A stretch of 64,000 nt of DNA from Agriotes lineatus (taxonomy: Eukaryota; Arthropoda; Insecta; Coleoptera; Elateridae): positions 15,998,708 to 16,062,707 of the forward strand of contig OW679202.1 in NCBI GenBank assembly GCA_940337035.1. The letters are read 5' to 3'. The notes below the pieces were generated by a model. It ran no database searches. It worked only from the letters and a program-made list of their open reading frames with translations, and was not told where the DNA came from. The position numbers were made by a program, and so were the translations under genes. Positions 35,000 to 46,619 of this stretch are shown here, piece after piece. The first letter of the stretch is position 1. Each line of letters begins with the position of its first letter.

Positions 35000-35832
35000 G
35001 TTATAGTTTTATAAGAGAAGATTCAGCGATTGGACAGTTGCTCACAGAAACATACAATGCCATATGGAATTGTCTTCAGCCTCTATACAGAGTGTTTCAT
35101 AACGTACGAAAGAGATTGAAAAGGGTAGCTAGAGAAGATCAAAATAAAATTATACCGACCAAAATCCAACACCTAGAAAGGTAGAGTAAGTTAAAGTTGA
35201 ATAAATTAACGAGCATTCTGTTACAAGCTAAAACGACAGTTACGACAACGAGCCAGCTTATAACGGTATTTACGAAAAGCCACGATAAAGCTAGACAACT
35301 AGCGCGTACAATAACTAACAAAATCAGGAATGTAACTCACAATGGACCGCTGTCCAGCCCATAACAAGAGTTGCCGACTAGGCTGAAGTGGAGCGTGAGA
35401 TGGTCCAACACGAGATAACACACGGACAACGGCCTAATGAACACTAAACAGATCTAAAATGATAAGGCGCCACCACAATTTCATCACTATAAGAGAATGC
35501 ATAGGTAAACTCACTGAGGAACAGTGGAAGCATATGAATTCATCTTTCAACTTTAAGCTTGTCAGTAATCTGGTCAGCGAGACGGTTCAGCACCATCGGA
35601 CCTAACTTTTGAAAATCTTCTTGATCAGCTGGCCAAACTCCTCTTACAACTGTAAAATATAATACACAAATTGCATGCGCAACAACAAAGAAAACCACTG
35701 TTAAATTAACATGACACGTATTGACAAAATATTTGAATATGTAGAAAAAGACACATGTAAATATGAAATGTGTATACGGCAGTTCGGTAAATTACGCAAC
35801 GTCTTAAATATATTTAAATAATTCGGTAAACT
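35000..35832 (-). repeat. Large palindrome, right arm
   Basis: This is the inverted counterpart of 31,960-32,742, with an extra about 70 bp near 35,095-35,150. The exon-like stretch reads VVRGVWPADQEDFQKLGPMV and LNRLADQITDKLKVER, so the two arms differ by mostly mild substitutions. A frame near 35,139-35,321 on the - strand is spurious. Confidence 0.75.
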
Positions 35833-35999
35833 TGACATTAATTCTGAAAAACGATATGAATAGTAAAATATAATCAAATAGCGGTAATAAGGGCGAGACT
35901 CAACTATAATAAGTAGCGGTTGTGACACATGACAAGGGTTATTGCATAAAGCTAATCAACAACTAGGTAAACTGACGGTAAATGAAATGTGATGACAGG

Positions 36000-37380
36000 T
36001 ACACAACTGTAACGGTTTGGCAAATGCAAAAGGTATACACTATAAAAGTTAAATAACCGAGACGTTACACCAACTGTCCGATAATTCGACGAAGTACACT
36101 GTATATGTGAAGCTGCACTCTAAACGTTAATAAATAGTACAAACGATACTTGTAAGGAGCTTGGCTGTGCGGCAGTTTGATGTCCTATGATACTCCCATA
36201 TACTGCATAGACGAAACTGGAAGGAATACTGCAACATCTCAACGAACTGCGGGCCGGACACATGGGAATTTATCTTCTACGAGACATGGAAGCCCGCTGC
36301 GGTAATGTGGCAAAACGTTAAAGCGGAGCTTAGCGAACACAAGACACTGCTAATGAGTCCTCACAAAGGAATCCCTCTAACCAACGCGATAAGGAGTCTG
36401 CCACTCTACGGCAAAACGAAAACTCAAAAGGCTTACAATAACGACAAACGACACCTCAAACGGTCACGCAAGCCCATGCAGCAATGTCCCATAATATGCC
36501 TAACGCACGGCCAAATGCATTGAAGCGACAAGGTCCTAATAACAACTACAACAGCGGTACTCGCACACAGACTAAAAAGCACTAAACGTTAGCTGGTAAG
36601 CACTCAACAATCAGACGTCGCAACTACCTCGCGGACGCCATCCGCGAAGGGAAAACGCCGCGGGGTTGTACCACTTTAAGAACAACTGTCGCTTTCAGAC
36701 GCTGGATGCCAACTGTCTCCAAAACCCCACCAATCCAACCTCAAAAATGTACCCAGACAGCGCGATCGATAAAGTAGCGGTGCAGAAGAGCTGAAGCTCT
36801 CTCGCACCCGTGGAAGCTGTCTCTTAAATTTACATCACAGAACGTACAAGAATGCGCCTTGCAGACGGATTGATATTTGTATTCTAGCGTGCCAACGAAT
36901 ATAAACAGAGATACAGAAAATGAAGACGTTTTTGAACCGACGACGGTAAGCGGATAAGACAGGTGTGTGCGCTAGAAAGCCAATGCCTGCATAAAATTCA
37001 ATATGCTCAAATTTAAGCGGAATAATTCGAAAACCCCATATACAAGTGGGGTCGTAATTTAGAAAATAACGCTAATAGCCGTACGTTCGTACAAAAATAA
37101 AAAATGTCTTAACAATTCTTTATAAACTGGGGTAGTAATTTAGGTTTTTAAGTTTAAGCAGGAGATATTTGAGGGTTGACTAAACAATGTTGAGTTAAAA
37201 AATTAATAACGTAAAAAATTTTCTTTTAAATGCTTAAAAATTGATGTTCACTGATGGGGAACCGCTGACTATTTAATAATAACTAAAAAACAGGTAGCAG
37301 TAGTAATTTTTTGAGTGTTAAATCGTTTAAACTTCAAAATTAAGATACATCAGCTATTAAGTGTTTAATTCGACTTAAAT
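36000..37380. other. Unrecognised sequence with one 72-codon frame
   Basis: From about 36,140 to 36,900 base composition is closer to coding. A + frame from 36,305 reads MWQNVKAELSEHKTLLMSPH then KGIPLTNAIRSLPLYGKTKT, and can be extended upstream as GPDTWEFIFYETWKPAAV. No family was recognised. It could be the decayed inside of a transposon. From 36,950 to 37,380 nothing was seen. Confidence 0.3.
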
Positions 37381-37389
37381 TGCTAACTA

Positions 37390-38709
37390 GAGTAACAAAG
37401 ATATGATTATTATGTATGGACCTGCTGAAGAAAATGCTGCACGCGCAAGATGTATGTATTCGGAAAGACTTCCAGATCGTCAAACGCCTTCCGAAAATAC
37501 TTTTCTTCGAATAGTCCAACGCGGAAGAGAGACTGGAAATTTACAACCTAAGAAGGTCATGGTGGCGGCAAACCAAATCAACATGTGGAGGAAGAACTTT
37601 TAGAAATGGTTGATGCTGATCCAACTACAAGTTTACGCCAAATTTCCCACCAAGTTGGAGTTTCTCCATTCTTTGTTTAGAGCACATTGAGCTGCAATTA
37701 TTTGTACCCCTATCATCTGCAAAAGATGCAAGGACTGACTCTTATGGCTTATCTGCTGCGGCAGCAGTTTTGCGAATGGCTGCCAAATCGCACTAATAAG
37801 GAAGCAGAATTTTCAATACACGTACTGGTGATGGATGAATGCTGTTTCACTAGGAATGGCGTTCTCAACTTCCACAATTCTCACATATAGGTTGATCGAA
37901 ATCAGCACGCGATTCTCCAGAGTAGCTTTTAACAGCGTTTTAGTTTGAATCTGTGGGCTGGTATTTTAAACAACACGTAATAGGGTCTTTCGAATGACCA
38001 ACACGCCTTAATGGCCATTCTTATTAGCAGTTTTGTTCATGAAGTTCTGCCAGAGCGCCTCGAAGATGTTCCTTTGCATATGCGCCGTACCATGTGGTTT
38101 GTGCATCGCCGCTGTTCTTCACATTTTAGTCATGCTGTTCGACATATATATAATACACATATATTGCTAGTAGGGCCTGGAAACGTCAGAAAACATTACG
38201 GCGCCGACATAGTCTCACTTAGAGTATAACGCGTCTCGTGCGCATGCGTGAGAATTCGAACTCCGCCTTTAGAAGCGAATTTTAAACTTGACCACTTCCC
38301 CATTGGCCGGACGACGCCGCCGCGCTTGCACACAGCTCACCATTATACATTGAAGAGTTGGTTGTCTGTCTCACTTCCTTGGCAAGTTTCCCACTCATAG
38401 CCGCTAGCAATATAGTAAGTATTAGATATATGCTGTTCGAGATTACCTCGACACCATCTTTCCGCAAAGATGAATCGGCATGGTGGATTCAATTCATGTC
38501 CCCCAAGCAGTCCAGATCTCAACCCAGTGAACTTTTTCTTATGGGATTTTATGAAAGAATTGGTATATGCCACCGAAGTTGATACAATCGACGAATTTCG
38601 CCGTCGCGTCAACGCTGCCACAAAGCAGTCACGCCAACAATTTCCAAAAGTATCGGGAAACTGGATTCGTCAAGCGCAAATGTGCAGAGTCAGCATTTCG
38701 AACACCTAA
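37390..38709 (+). pseudogene. DUF4817-type transposase, second copy (broken)
   Basis: The N-terminal HTH reads DMIIMYGPAEENAARARCMY then SERLPDRQTPSENTFLRIVQ. After a shift come EEELLEMVDADPTTSLRQIS and YPYHLQKMQGL, the first catalytic region MDECCFTRNGVLNFHNSHI, RFSLNLWAGIL, and LPERLEDVPLHMRRTMWFVH. A 287-bp insertion (38,143-38,429) splits the next helix. The C-terminus resumes with FNSCPPSSPDLNPVNFFLWD and FMKELVYATEVDTIDEFRRR. The second acid, normally HDGAPAHF, reads HRRCSSHF. Several stops; inactive. Confidence 0.85.
38143..38429 (+). mobile_element. 287-bp TIR element with 11-bp target duplication
   Basis: The word atgctgttcga flanks the insertion on both sides (38,132-38,142 and 38,430-38,440). 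The inserted ends are imperfect inverted repeats: atatataatac...atattgctag on the left and atatctaatac...atattgctag on the right (reverse complement). Removing the insert with one word restores the order of the transposase text. A 9-11-bp duplication suits a MULE-like element better than Tc1/mariner or hAT. Confidence 0.8.
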
Positions 38710-39082
38710 TGTGAATGTTTTTGTTATGGTGATTTGTTTGTGGATTATTGAATAATAAAATTGTAATTTATAAAATAACGTTTTCTTTATTTAAAAAGGT
38801 ATATTGTTTTTATTGTGTGTTTTCTGTATAATTTAAAATTAAACTACCATAACAGCAAATTATCAGGTGTTGTAAGGAATATATTTATACGGAAACAAAA
38901 ACGCAATGATGTTCTTTCTAATTTTTCCTCATTAATACCAGGGGTATTCAATAAGTGGGCATTAATTTACAAGAACTTTAAACTGCTGTTATTTTTATGT
39001 TACTGGATTTTGACCAAGTTTATTCAGAAAATAACTTTATTTTAGTCCCCTCTAGCTACACTTTCAGTATCCCCCGTACGTT

Positions 39083-39815
39083 ATGCATACGTATATGCCA
39101 GTATTGTCAAAAAATGGCTGGAGCAGAATAGCTGAACGTTATAATCTGCTTTGGAATTTTCCCCATTGTATGGGATCTATTAATGGGAATCACTTTCGTG
39201 TCCATAAATTTGCCAACACAGGTTCCAGAAATATAAACTATAAAGGCTATTTTTGGTACAGCTTGTGGCTTGTGCAGATGCTGATGGGTACCTTACCACA
39301 GTAGACGTTAGAGATTTAGGTCATAATAGCGATGGTGGTGTTTTTCAATCATCTCGGTTAGGCTGATGGTTACTAAGAGGAGAGCTTCATTTACCACCAG
39401 CTGAACCACTACCCTACTTTAAAATTATATCTTATGAGACCGTATCCTAAAAGGGTTTTAACAACCAAAAAACGCATTTTCAATTATAGACAGAACAGGT
39501 CTCGAGCATTTGTAAAATGTACTTTTGCTATGCTAAGTTCAAAGCTTTTGAAGGTATGATATGTCCAGAGAAAGCTCTAATGTCAACTCTAAAAGTGACT
39601 TGCGTATTAGATAATTACATTCGCAACAATAAAGAACATCTTTATGAACCGCATGGTTTAACAAGGGATGGTGATGTGTGAATAGCGTTTGAAGATGAAG
39701 TGGGAAACAAAGAGACATATATAAACTTAACCCTTGTAAATGAGTTACGGAATTACCTTCCTGGTTATTTTCTTAAACCTTTTGTCTCATTACCTTGGAA
39801 ATACACTATATAAAT
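39083..39815 (+). pseudogene. PIF/Harbinger transposase (HARBI1-like, decayed)
   Basis: Readable blocks in order: WSRIAERYNLLWNFPHCMGS then INGNHFRVHKFANTGSRNIN and YKGYFWY, the first catalytic region of DDE_4 transposases, where the usual G-A-I-D-G-K-H reads GSINGNH (catalytic Asp lost); DVRDLGHNSDGGVFQSSRLG (second region, other frame); ELHLPPAEPLPYFKI; MRPYPKR and FNYRQNRSRAFV (third region); and a long low-similarity C-terminus. At least four frameshifts. Inactive. Confidence 0.85.
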
Positions 39816-40779
39816 GTAAAATATGTTTCGTTACGTTAGCAATATAACTATTACACTGCATAAATAATAAAAACTGTAATATTAAAGAAAGTAAATAATA
39901 ACTAGTTACATTCAGTTCCTTTTCCATTTTTCCATGCTGCACTTTACAACCTCACGTTTGCTATAATACTCCGGTAGTTGAAAATTATACAAACACAGAT
40001 GTTTTCCACAGTTTTTGGGTGTTTTTATTTTGTCATTTTCACCTGTAGACAAATTCACATACTTTTGTTAGTACTATTGCAAAGAATATGGAGAGTCAAA
40101 TTACTTATTCATGTACTTACAAAATTATTGTACTTATTTCTGTTCACACTGTTAACCATTAGTAATTTTCCCATAGTAGCAAAGATATTAATATCGTTAA
40201 GAGGTAGAATAATTATTAATTTCCCCAAAACCAATGCTACGAGGAGCGTTCAAATATAAATCATAATTTAATATTTATTCAAAAACAAACACAAGAACTC
40301 TAATGTACATCATGCCATTTTTTACTCAGTCTTCCTCTCTTTTAATAAACTGGTGCCATCTTACCGGAAGTTTCTGTATTCCACGAGAAAACAATTCCGT
40401 TGACAGCTGTCACATCCATTCTCGAATAATTTCGATTACTTCTTCATTACAAGGAAATATTTTTCTCCTAGAAACTCTTTTAAGAGTCCAACCAAATAAA
40501 AACTGATGCAGCAAGGTCTGAAATGTATGGTAAATGGGACAGCATGGTCCATTTTAATTTTTGAATCGTAGTCAGCGTGTGAATAGCGAAATGGGGTCGA
40601 GCATTATGTCAGGCCATTTTTAAATTCAATAATTACGTGACCATTTGGAGTAGTTTTGGTACAAAGTTGACGAGTTCGCTTGTATATAGGTTTCTTTTCA
40701 GTCATATTTTCTCGTATAGTACTTCAGCTATTTGCATCTAAACATGACACGCACGCACTTTTTGGTTCTCTAAAAAGTT

Positions 40780-43290
40780 CAGCGTAGCCGTTCCGGGCTC
40801 TAGTCGTCTTAGTTACAGCTGCATTTGTGTCGCCCTATTTAGGAGCGGTTGGTTACATCGATTTCAAAACACAGTCCATTGGAGGGAGCGAAATATGTTC
40901 CTAAAGTTTTTTAATTCAGTCGCACTCTCTCTTCCGCGGGCTGCCTCGCCGTTGTATCATGTCAGTTCACGCGGGGCAGTCTGCAATTTCATTGGCTGCA
41001 GGTGCGAGCGCGATATAGGCGTCTGGCGCGAAAAGGTTTTTGGCTTGTAGAGTTTTTCACGGACCGCTAAGGCGATAAGTGGTGTTTGTTTTTGGAGTGA
41101 GCGTATGTGCCCTGGTTTGTTCGTACGACCGCCAGTTTTGCAAAATTTTGTTGGGCCGTAAGGGGCCTTCTTCCCGTTAGCTGCAGGGATCCAAACTGCA
41201 GAGCTGACCAATCCTTCGGTGTCGCCAGCTTTTCGTTCCGATTTCCCGAGAGGGAATTAAACTAGACCCTGCCAATTTGGGGAAATCTTCTTTAGGGCCG
41301 CACGACACCCACGCATCCGCCGACAGCACGTTCGTTGCAGCGGCGAGCTCACCAACCACCGTGACGCAGTCGTCTGACTGACCCATTAAGGTAGCCAACT
41401 AGCCAATTAATTAACTTTTATGTGCTATTTATTGACTCATTGCCGCTTTGCAGAGGCCGTTTATTAACCCAATTCATTCAACTGTTCAGGCATAATTTAT
41501 GTGTTTAGTTACTGACTCATTGCCGCTTTGCCTGGGCCGTTTATTAACCTAATTCATTCAACTGCTGATGCATAATTTATGTGTTTATTTACTGACTCAT
41601 TGCCGCTCTGCCGAGAACTTTTATTAACTTAGTTCGTTCAACTGCTCAAGCATAATTTGTGTATTCATTTATTGACTTATTGCCGCTTTGCTGAGGTCGT
41701 TTATTAACCTAATTTATTCAACTGTACGGGCACAATTTATGTGTTTATTTACTGACTCATTGTCACTTTGCCGAAACCGTTTATTAACCTAATTCATTCA
41801 ACTGCTGATGCATAATTTATGTGTTTATTTACTGACTCATTGCCGATTTTCGGAGGCCGTTTATTAACCTAACACATTTAACTGTTCATGCATAATTTAT
41901 GTGTTCATCTACTGACTCATTGCCGCTTTGCCGAGGCCGTTTATTAACCTAATTCATTCAAATGCTAATGCATAATTTATGTGTTTATTTACTGACTCAT
42001 TGCCGCTTTGCTAAGGCCGTTTATTAACCTAATTCATTTAACTGTTGATGCATAATTTATGTGTTTATTTACTTACTCATTGCCGCTTTCCCGAGGCCGT
42101 TTATTAACCTATTTCATTCAACTGCTGATGCATAATGTATGTGTTTATTTACTGACTCATTGCCGCTTTTCCTAGGCCGTTTATTAACCTAACGCATTTA
42201 ACTGTTCATGCATAATTTATGTGTTTATTTACTGACTCATTGTCGCTTGCCGAGGCCGTTTATTAACCTAATTCATTTAACTACTGATTCATAATTTATG
42301 TGTTTATTTATTGACTCATTGCCGCTTTGCCGAGTCCATTTATTAAACTAATTCATTCAATTGTTTATGCATAATTGATGTGTCTATTTACTGACTCATT
42401 GCCGCTTTTCCGAGGCCGTTTGTTAACCTAATTCATTCAACTGCTGATGCATAATTTATGTGTTTATTTACTGACTCATTGCCGCTTTTCCGAGGCCGTT
42501 TATTATCCTAATTCATTCAACTGCTGATGCATAATTTATGTGTTTATTTAATGACCCATTGCAGCTTTTCCGAGGCCGTTTATTAACCTAACACATTTAA
42601 CTGCTGATGCATAATTTATGTGTTTATTTACTGACTCATTGCCGCTTTGTTGAATCCGTTTATTAACCTAATTCATTCAACTTTTGATGCATAATTTATG
42701 TGTTTATTTACAGACTCATTGCTGCTTTGTTGAAGCCGTTTATTAACCTAATTCATTCAACTGTTGATGCATAATGTATGTGTTTATTTACTGACTCATT
42801 GCTGCTTTGTTAAAGCCGTTTATTAACCTAATTCATTCAACTGTTGATGCATAATTTATGTGTTTATTTACTGACTCGTTAACTCTTCGCTGTAGCTGAG
42901 TATTTAAGCGTTGCAGGTAAGTTGGGGATGCTTGCTGCAGCAGTGTCGTGAGGCCGTGCACTTGTATCCTGTCCCGTTTGGCTTTCGAGATTCTGTTAAG
43001 CGTGGGTTTGGAGATTGAATCTGGTGCGCCCATTTCTTTTGCAACACACTATATGTATACAGTTACGCTTGCCCTGTGGTGTACCGTTTCTAGGACCACG
43101 CTCATCTCCCTGAGCGTATCAAGCCGTGGCCTTTTAGCCTGTTTGGTGAGATTTCTAGGCTAAGTGTTGACGTGTCCCGGGCTTTATTAAGCATTTGACA
43201 CTTCCACACCATTGAGTGTCGTTAAAACAGTTTGACACTGTAACAATTATCCTGTAAGACACAGACAGATAACTCGGGTTTTTTTTCAAG
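40780..43290 (-). mobile_element. Insertion in the mariner, family shared with 0-0.3 kb
   Basis: GC-richer flanks (40.83-41.40 and 42.88-43.24 kb) enclose the 80-bp satellite. On the - strand 43,240-43,010 resembles window positions 66-285. No transposase or RT was recognised. Exact borders are uncertain because the mariner is decayed. It may be a non-autonomous element whose internal tandem repeat has expanded. Confidence 0.45.
41405..42880 (+). repeat. 80-bp satellite, about 18 copies
   Basis: The word tgccgctttg and its variants recur at 41441, 41521, 41601, 41681, 41761 and so on to 42800, an 80-bp period with single-base deletions (one near 42,247). Each unit contains tttattaacctaattcattc, aactgctgatgcataattta and tgtgtttatttactgactca. 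Units are clearly diverged from each other, so the array is not very recent. Confidence 0.97.
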
Positions 43291-43769
43291 TTACCCCTAC
43301 TTATATTTAATGCAAAAAGGAATATAATTCACTGTAATTCGACGATCGTTCAAATAAGTGCATTTTATTCTGTCAGCATTCTCTTCTGTTGTCAATGTTG
43401 TCGGACGGCGAGAATGCGGTTCATTCTGGGCACCTTTGCAGCCATCTTTAAACGCTTTACTCTTTTTGTAAACGCTTATGTCTAATAGTGATTGCGCATC
43501 AAACTGTCTTTTAACTCTTGCACAAATTTCTTATGGTTTGATATCTTCGTTGATAAGAAATTTACTAATAATGCGCAACGCTTGACTGCACTCCCACTTC
43601 ACTCATGCTTGCCAATTGAATAAAAATGAATTGTAACGACTTAACGACTGAATGAAGTTAGGACTTGTTCCAGAGCATTAATTAATGTATACAACTTCTG
43701 TACATGTCTTTGTTATTTGGCGAGCAATTCAAATTATAATTCATATTTGAACGCTCCTCGTATTTTGTT

Positions 43770-46050
43770 TCGGCCGAGTAAACTTCGTGATTCAGTTCTT
43801 TCTTACATTAATATATGGGTTAATAATCAATCCAATGTGCTCCCCAATAGAGTAAAATAATCTGTAAAAGACTTTACCCAGAACTTCCCTGGCCCGAATT
43901 AGATCAATTTGCAAATTTAAAAAAAAATTAGTTTCGCATGCATTACTGAAAATTAATCAGTTGTATTTCACTAGTAAACGTTTTGTTACGTTTGATTGGT
44001 GGTTTCCCATGCAGTATTTCAAATAATAAACTAGATTCTAATACTTGCCTTTATTCCCAAAAATCCAGTACATTTTGCCTGACTGGGTAGGCAAACCTAT
44101 TTTCTTCTAGTGATAATAAATTTCCAGTCTGAAACTACAGTGATGTTATCAAATGAGAACACTCCATATTTCAGCTATTTTTTGTGGGCCCTCTTGCCAA
44201 ATTTTGGGAAGCTTTTGATAACTTGAGTTGAATGGCATGCGGCTGAATTTCTCGTTCTTTTCCACTGCAGAATTCGTGCAATTAAGTTGTGAGCCCCTCG
44301 GCATAGTGCTTCCAAAGCCAATTGGTTTGGCTAGCTTCGTTGGATGGAGAAGGATCTAGAAGCATAAAAGCCCTTTTGACGTTCGAATTATTGGTTTGCT
44401 GTTAGAATTCTTACGTCTAACGTCTCGGCGGAATTTTGAGGCCAACTTTTGTCACATGCACGACCACTTTTTGGCTGACTATTAGCACCAGCCATTTTCG
44501 TTGGGCTTCGTAATTGCACTGAAAAACATTTTGTGCTGCATCCCTTGGTAGCGCTTGGGAACGTTACCTGCCTGCATCTTGGTCGCTCGCCCCCTTAGCT
44601 CTGAGGCAAGGCGCCTACGTTAGCCACTCCCGCAGTCGAAAACTGGAAATAACTCCTCCTTGAGCCCTCGCTGTGTCTCCCGCAGGTGCGGAAGGAGTCG
44701 CCCGCAGCCTCTAGTCTTCGACACGTGCCACCCAAGCCTACGAGGATTATATATGTATTTGAAATTCGGTGTGTAGATGAAAATAGGTCGATTAATACTA
44801 GCTGCATAACCGTGCTTTTTAGATTATTGCATAGCCCCTTTGTTCTGTTAATAGCTACGTCGGCTGCCTATCTGTACGATTAGTTATAACCTGGCCTTCT
44901 CGTTATGTGATAGCTACGTTTCACGTAGGGCACCAGCTATGATCATAATGCATGTCCCTGTTTTTAATGCTGCATTCGCTTAGCTTGCTGGCCGCAAACT
45001 TATGAATTAATTTACTCACCCCCAGCTGTTTGTCAGCCCCTATCGTCGCTTGTGGATTGGGGTCCTGGAATGAATTAATAATTTTCGGTTAGACCATTAA
45101 GCTATAATAGGACGTTTGAACTCACCTGAGATACGGTTTAGCTGTGTTTGTTGGCGGGGACCGCTGTGTTTTGGGCACTTGTGCACGAGCTCAGTTTTTA
45201 GGTTATATGCTAAATTAACTCGCATTTAATAGGTTGTGGTTATTGTACTGCCCGCGGTTGCTTATCTACCAAAATCTGAGTAATTGAGATTCTGGATTAT
45301 TAATTAATCTGTTAGGAGCGCATTCAAGCCCTTTAATTAAAACGTCATCAAGAGCCTAATTAGTTTCTTGTAGAAATCTCTTCAACCCCAGCATGGCCAT
45401 ACAATTTAAAGGAATTTTGCCCCTTGTAAATTTTGAATACTGTCATAACGTCAGATAGAGCTAACGATGAGTGTTTATGTTAGCCGGCTGCTTGCATCGC
45501 TCTGTTCCGAGTCAGCTTGCCTAACAGGGTACGTGCTAATTTATGTGCTAATTTATACATGGGAATTTGTTATTTGCTAGCCGGAATTATCCCGACGTGT
45601 TCTGATTTGTTTGAACCTCCGCCTCACAAAGCTTCTTTTTATTTGGTTTTATTCCTTAGCAGGCAACCTTAAAATTAGCTATTAACTTAGTAGCTCTTGT
45701 TTTATGAACCAATTTTACTTATGCAGCTCGGCCCTTTTTCTTTTGTGAAATATTTATGCAGCTCGCCCCTTTTATAAATGCTTCTGTAGCGTCTTTATTT
45801 TTTTTAATGTGTCGTGAGCTACCACCCTCACGTATGTTTGTGCCATTTGTCTGATTATTTTGGTGTTTATTTATGTATGCTTATATACTTATATTTCCCT
45901 GTCGATGCACTATAGAACTAAATGTTAAATAAATACTGTTACTAGTTTGTTTTGCTATTATTTGGTTTGCATAGTTTTTTGCAGCTTTGCTTAGGTCGAT
46001 ATTTACCAGCCGGCAAAATACCAAATATAACTTTCGCCACCAGGTAAGAC
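43770..46050. other. No gene recognised
   Basis: Moderately GC-richer DNA around 44.2-45.2 kb with short spurious frames on both strands. It could be the inside of an unrecognised retroelement, but neither LTRs nor inverted ends were found. Confidence 0.4.
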
Positions 46051-46069
46051 CGACCCTTGATCCTTCGTC

Positions 46070-46190
46070 ACAAAATGTATCCCGCTGGGGTTTGAACCCG
46101 TCGCACCTGCATAGCGATCGTAACTGCATCTCCGCAGCTATCGTAACTGCATCGATAAGTCCAACTGCGCCATCAATCCTTATAGAAATA
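46070..46190 (-). repeat. tRNA-derived SINE head (pol III boxes)
   Basis: On the - strand a box-A-like TGGCGCAGTTGG (46,172-46,161) and a box-B-like GGGTTCAAACC (about 46,098-46,088) within a T-arm-like stem are separated by more than in a tRNA. The extra length is explained by a near-duplicate of gatgcagttacgat between them. A SINE or tRNA pseudogene is likely; the body downstream (46,060-45,880) is unrecognised. Confidence 0.55.
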
Positions 46191-46334
46191 AGTGTAGCGC
46201 GCGCCTGTCTTGAACAGAGCGGTCTATCGGTTGAATCTTATTTTCGGCAAACGTAAAGCTTGATCTATGTGAAAGTTATTACTTCTTTTTATTTCAAAAT
46301 TAACCCACAAATAAACAAAATTTTTATTTTTTAA

Positions 46335-46610
46335 GGTGCTGACCCTGTATATATTTGTATGAAATTGTACCGGTTTCATGCGAAGTAGATGTATAATATG
46401 TATGCAAAATATCGTTTTCCTCTAACAAATAGTTTTTGAGCTATACTGCCAACATCCAGACAGACAGGCTGACAGACAGACGGACAAACAGACAGACAGA
46501 CGGAATTAAGAAAACCTCTTTTTCGTCATCTAGGGACCTTGAAACGTGAATATCTGAAAAAATCAAATTACAATACTTCCTTCGTCTTTCAGACGAGGGA
46601 AGTAAAAACT
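46335..46610 (-). mobile_element. GTCT/hairpin repeat, copy 2
   Basis: Read on the - strand it starts with the hairpin tcgtctgaaagacga (around 46,583-46,600), then agatattcacgtttcaaggtccc, a degenerate (GTCT)n tract, gcagtatagctcaaaaacta, and ends in catgaaaccggtacaatttc. Same layout as copies at 7.9 and 61.6 kb, without the MITE insertion. Confidence 0.7.
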
Positions 46611-46619
46611 AGGCTTACC

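Larger units (their letters stand above)
40240..43760 (-). mobile_element. mariner element interrupted by a satellite-bearing insertion
   Basis: Inverted ends CGAGGAGCGTTCAAATAT are flanked by TA on both sides (40238-39, 43761-62). Transposase pieces on the - strand lie at both ends: N-terminal HTH at about 43,600-43,310 (EDIKP*EICARVKRQFD, AFKDGCKGAQNEPHSRRPTT) and C-terminus at about 40,680-40,270 (HNARPHFAIHTLTTIQKLKW, LSHLPYISDLAASVFIWL). The central catalytic part is missing. Between the pieces lies about 2.5 kb of unrelated DNA with an 80-bp satellite. Confidence 0.85.

Noticed and set aside
41441..42880. CRISPR-like array (regular repeats)
   Set aside because: The 80-bp units are contiguous with no unique spacers, and the DNA is eukaryotic. 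It is a satellite.
45881..46256. Overlapping frames on both strands at the SINE
   Set aside because: Both run through the tRNA-like pol III boxes; they are by-products of the SINE sequence.
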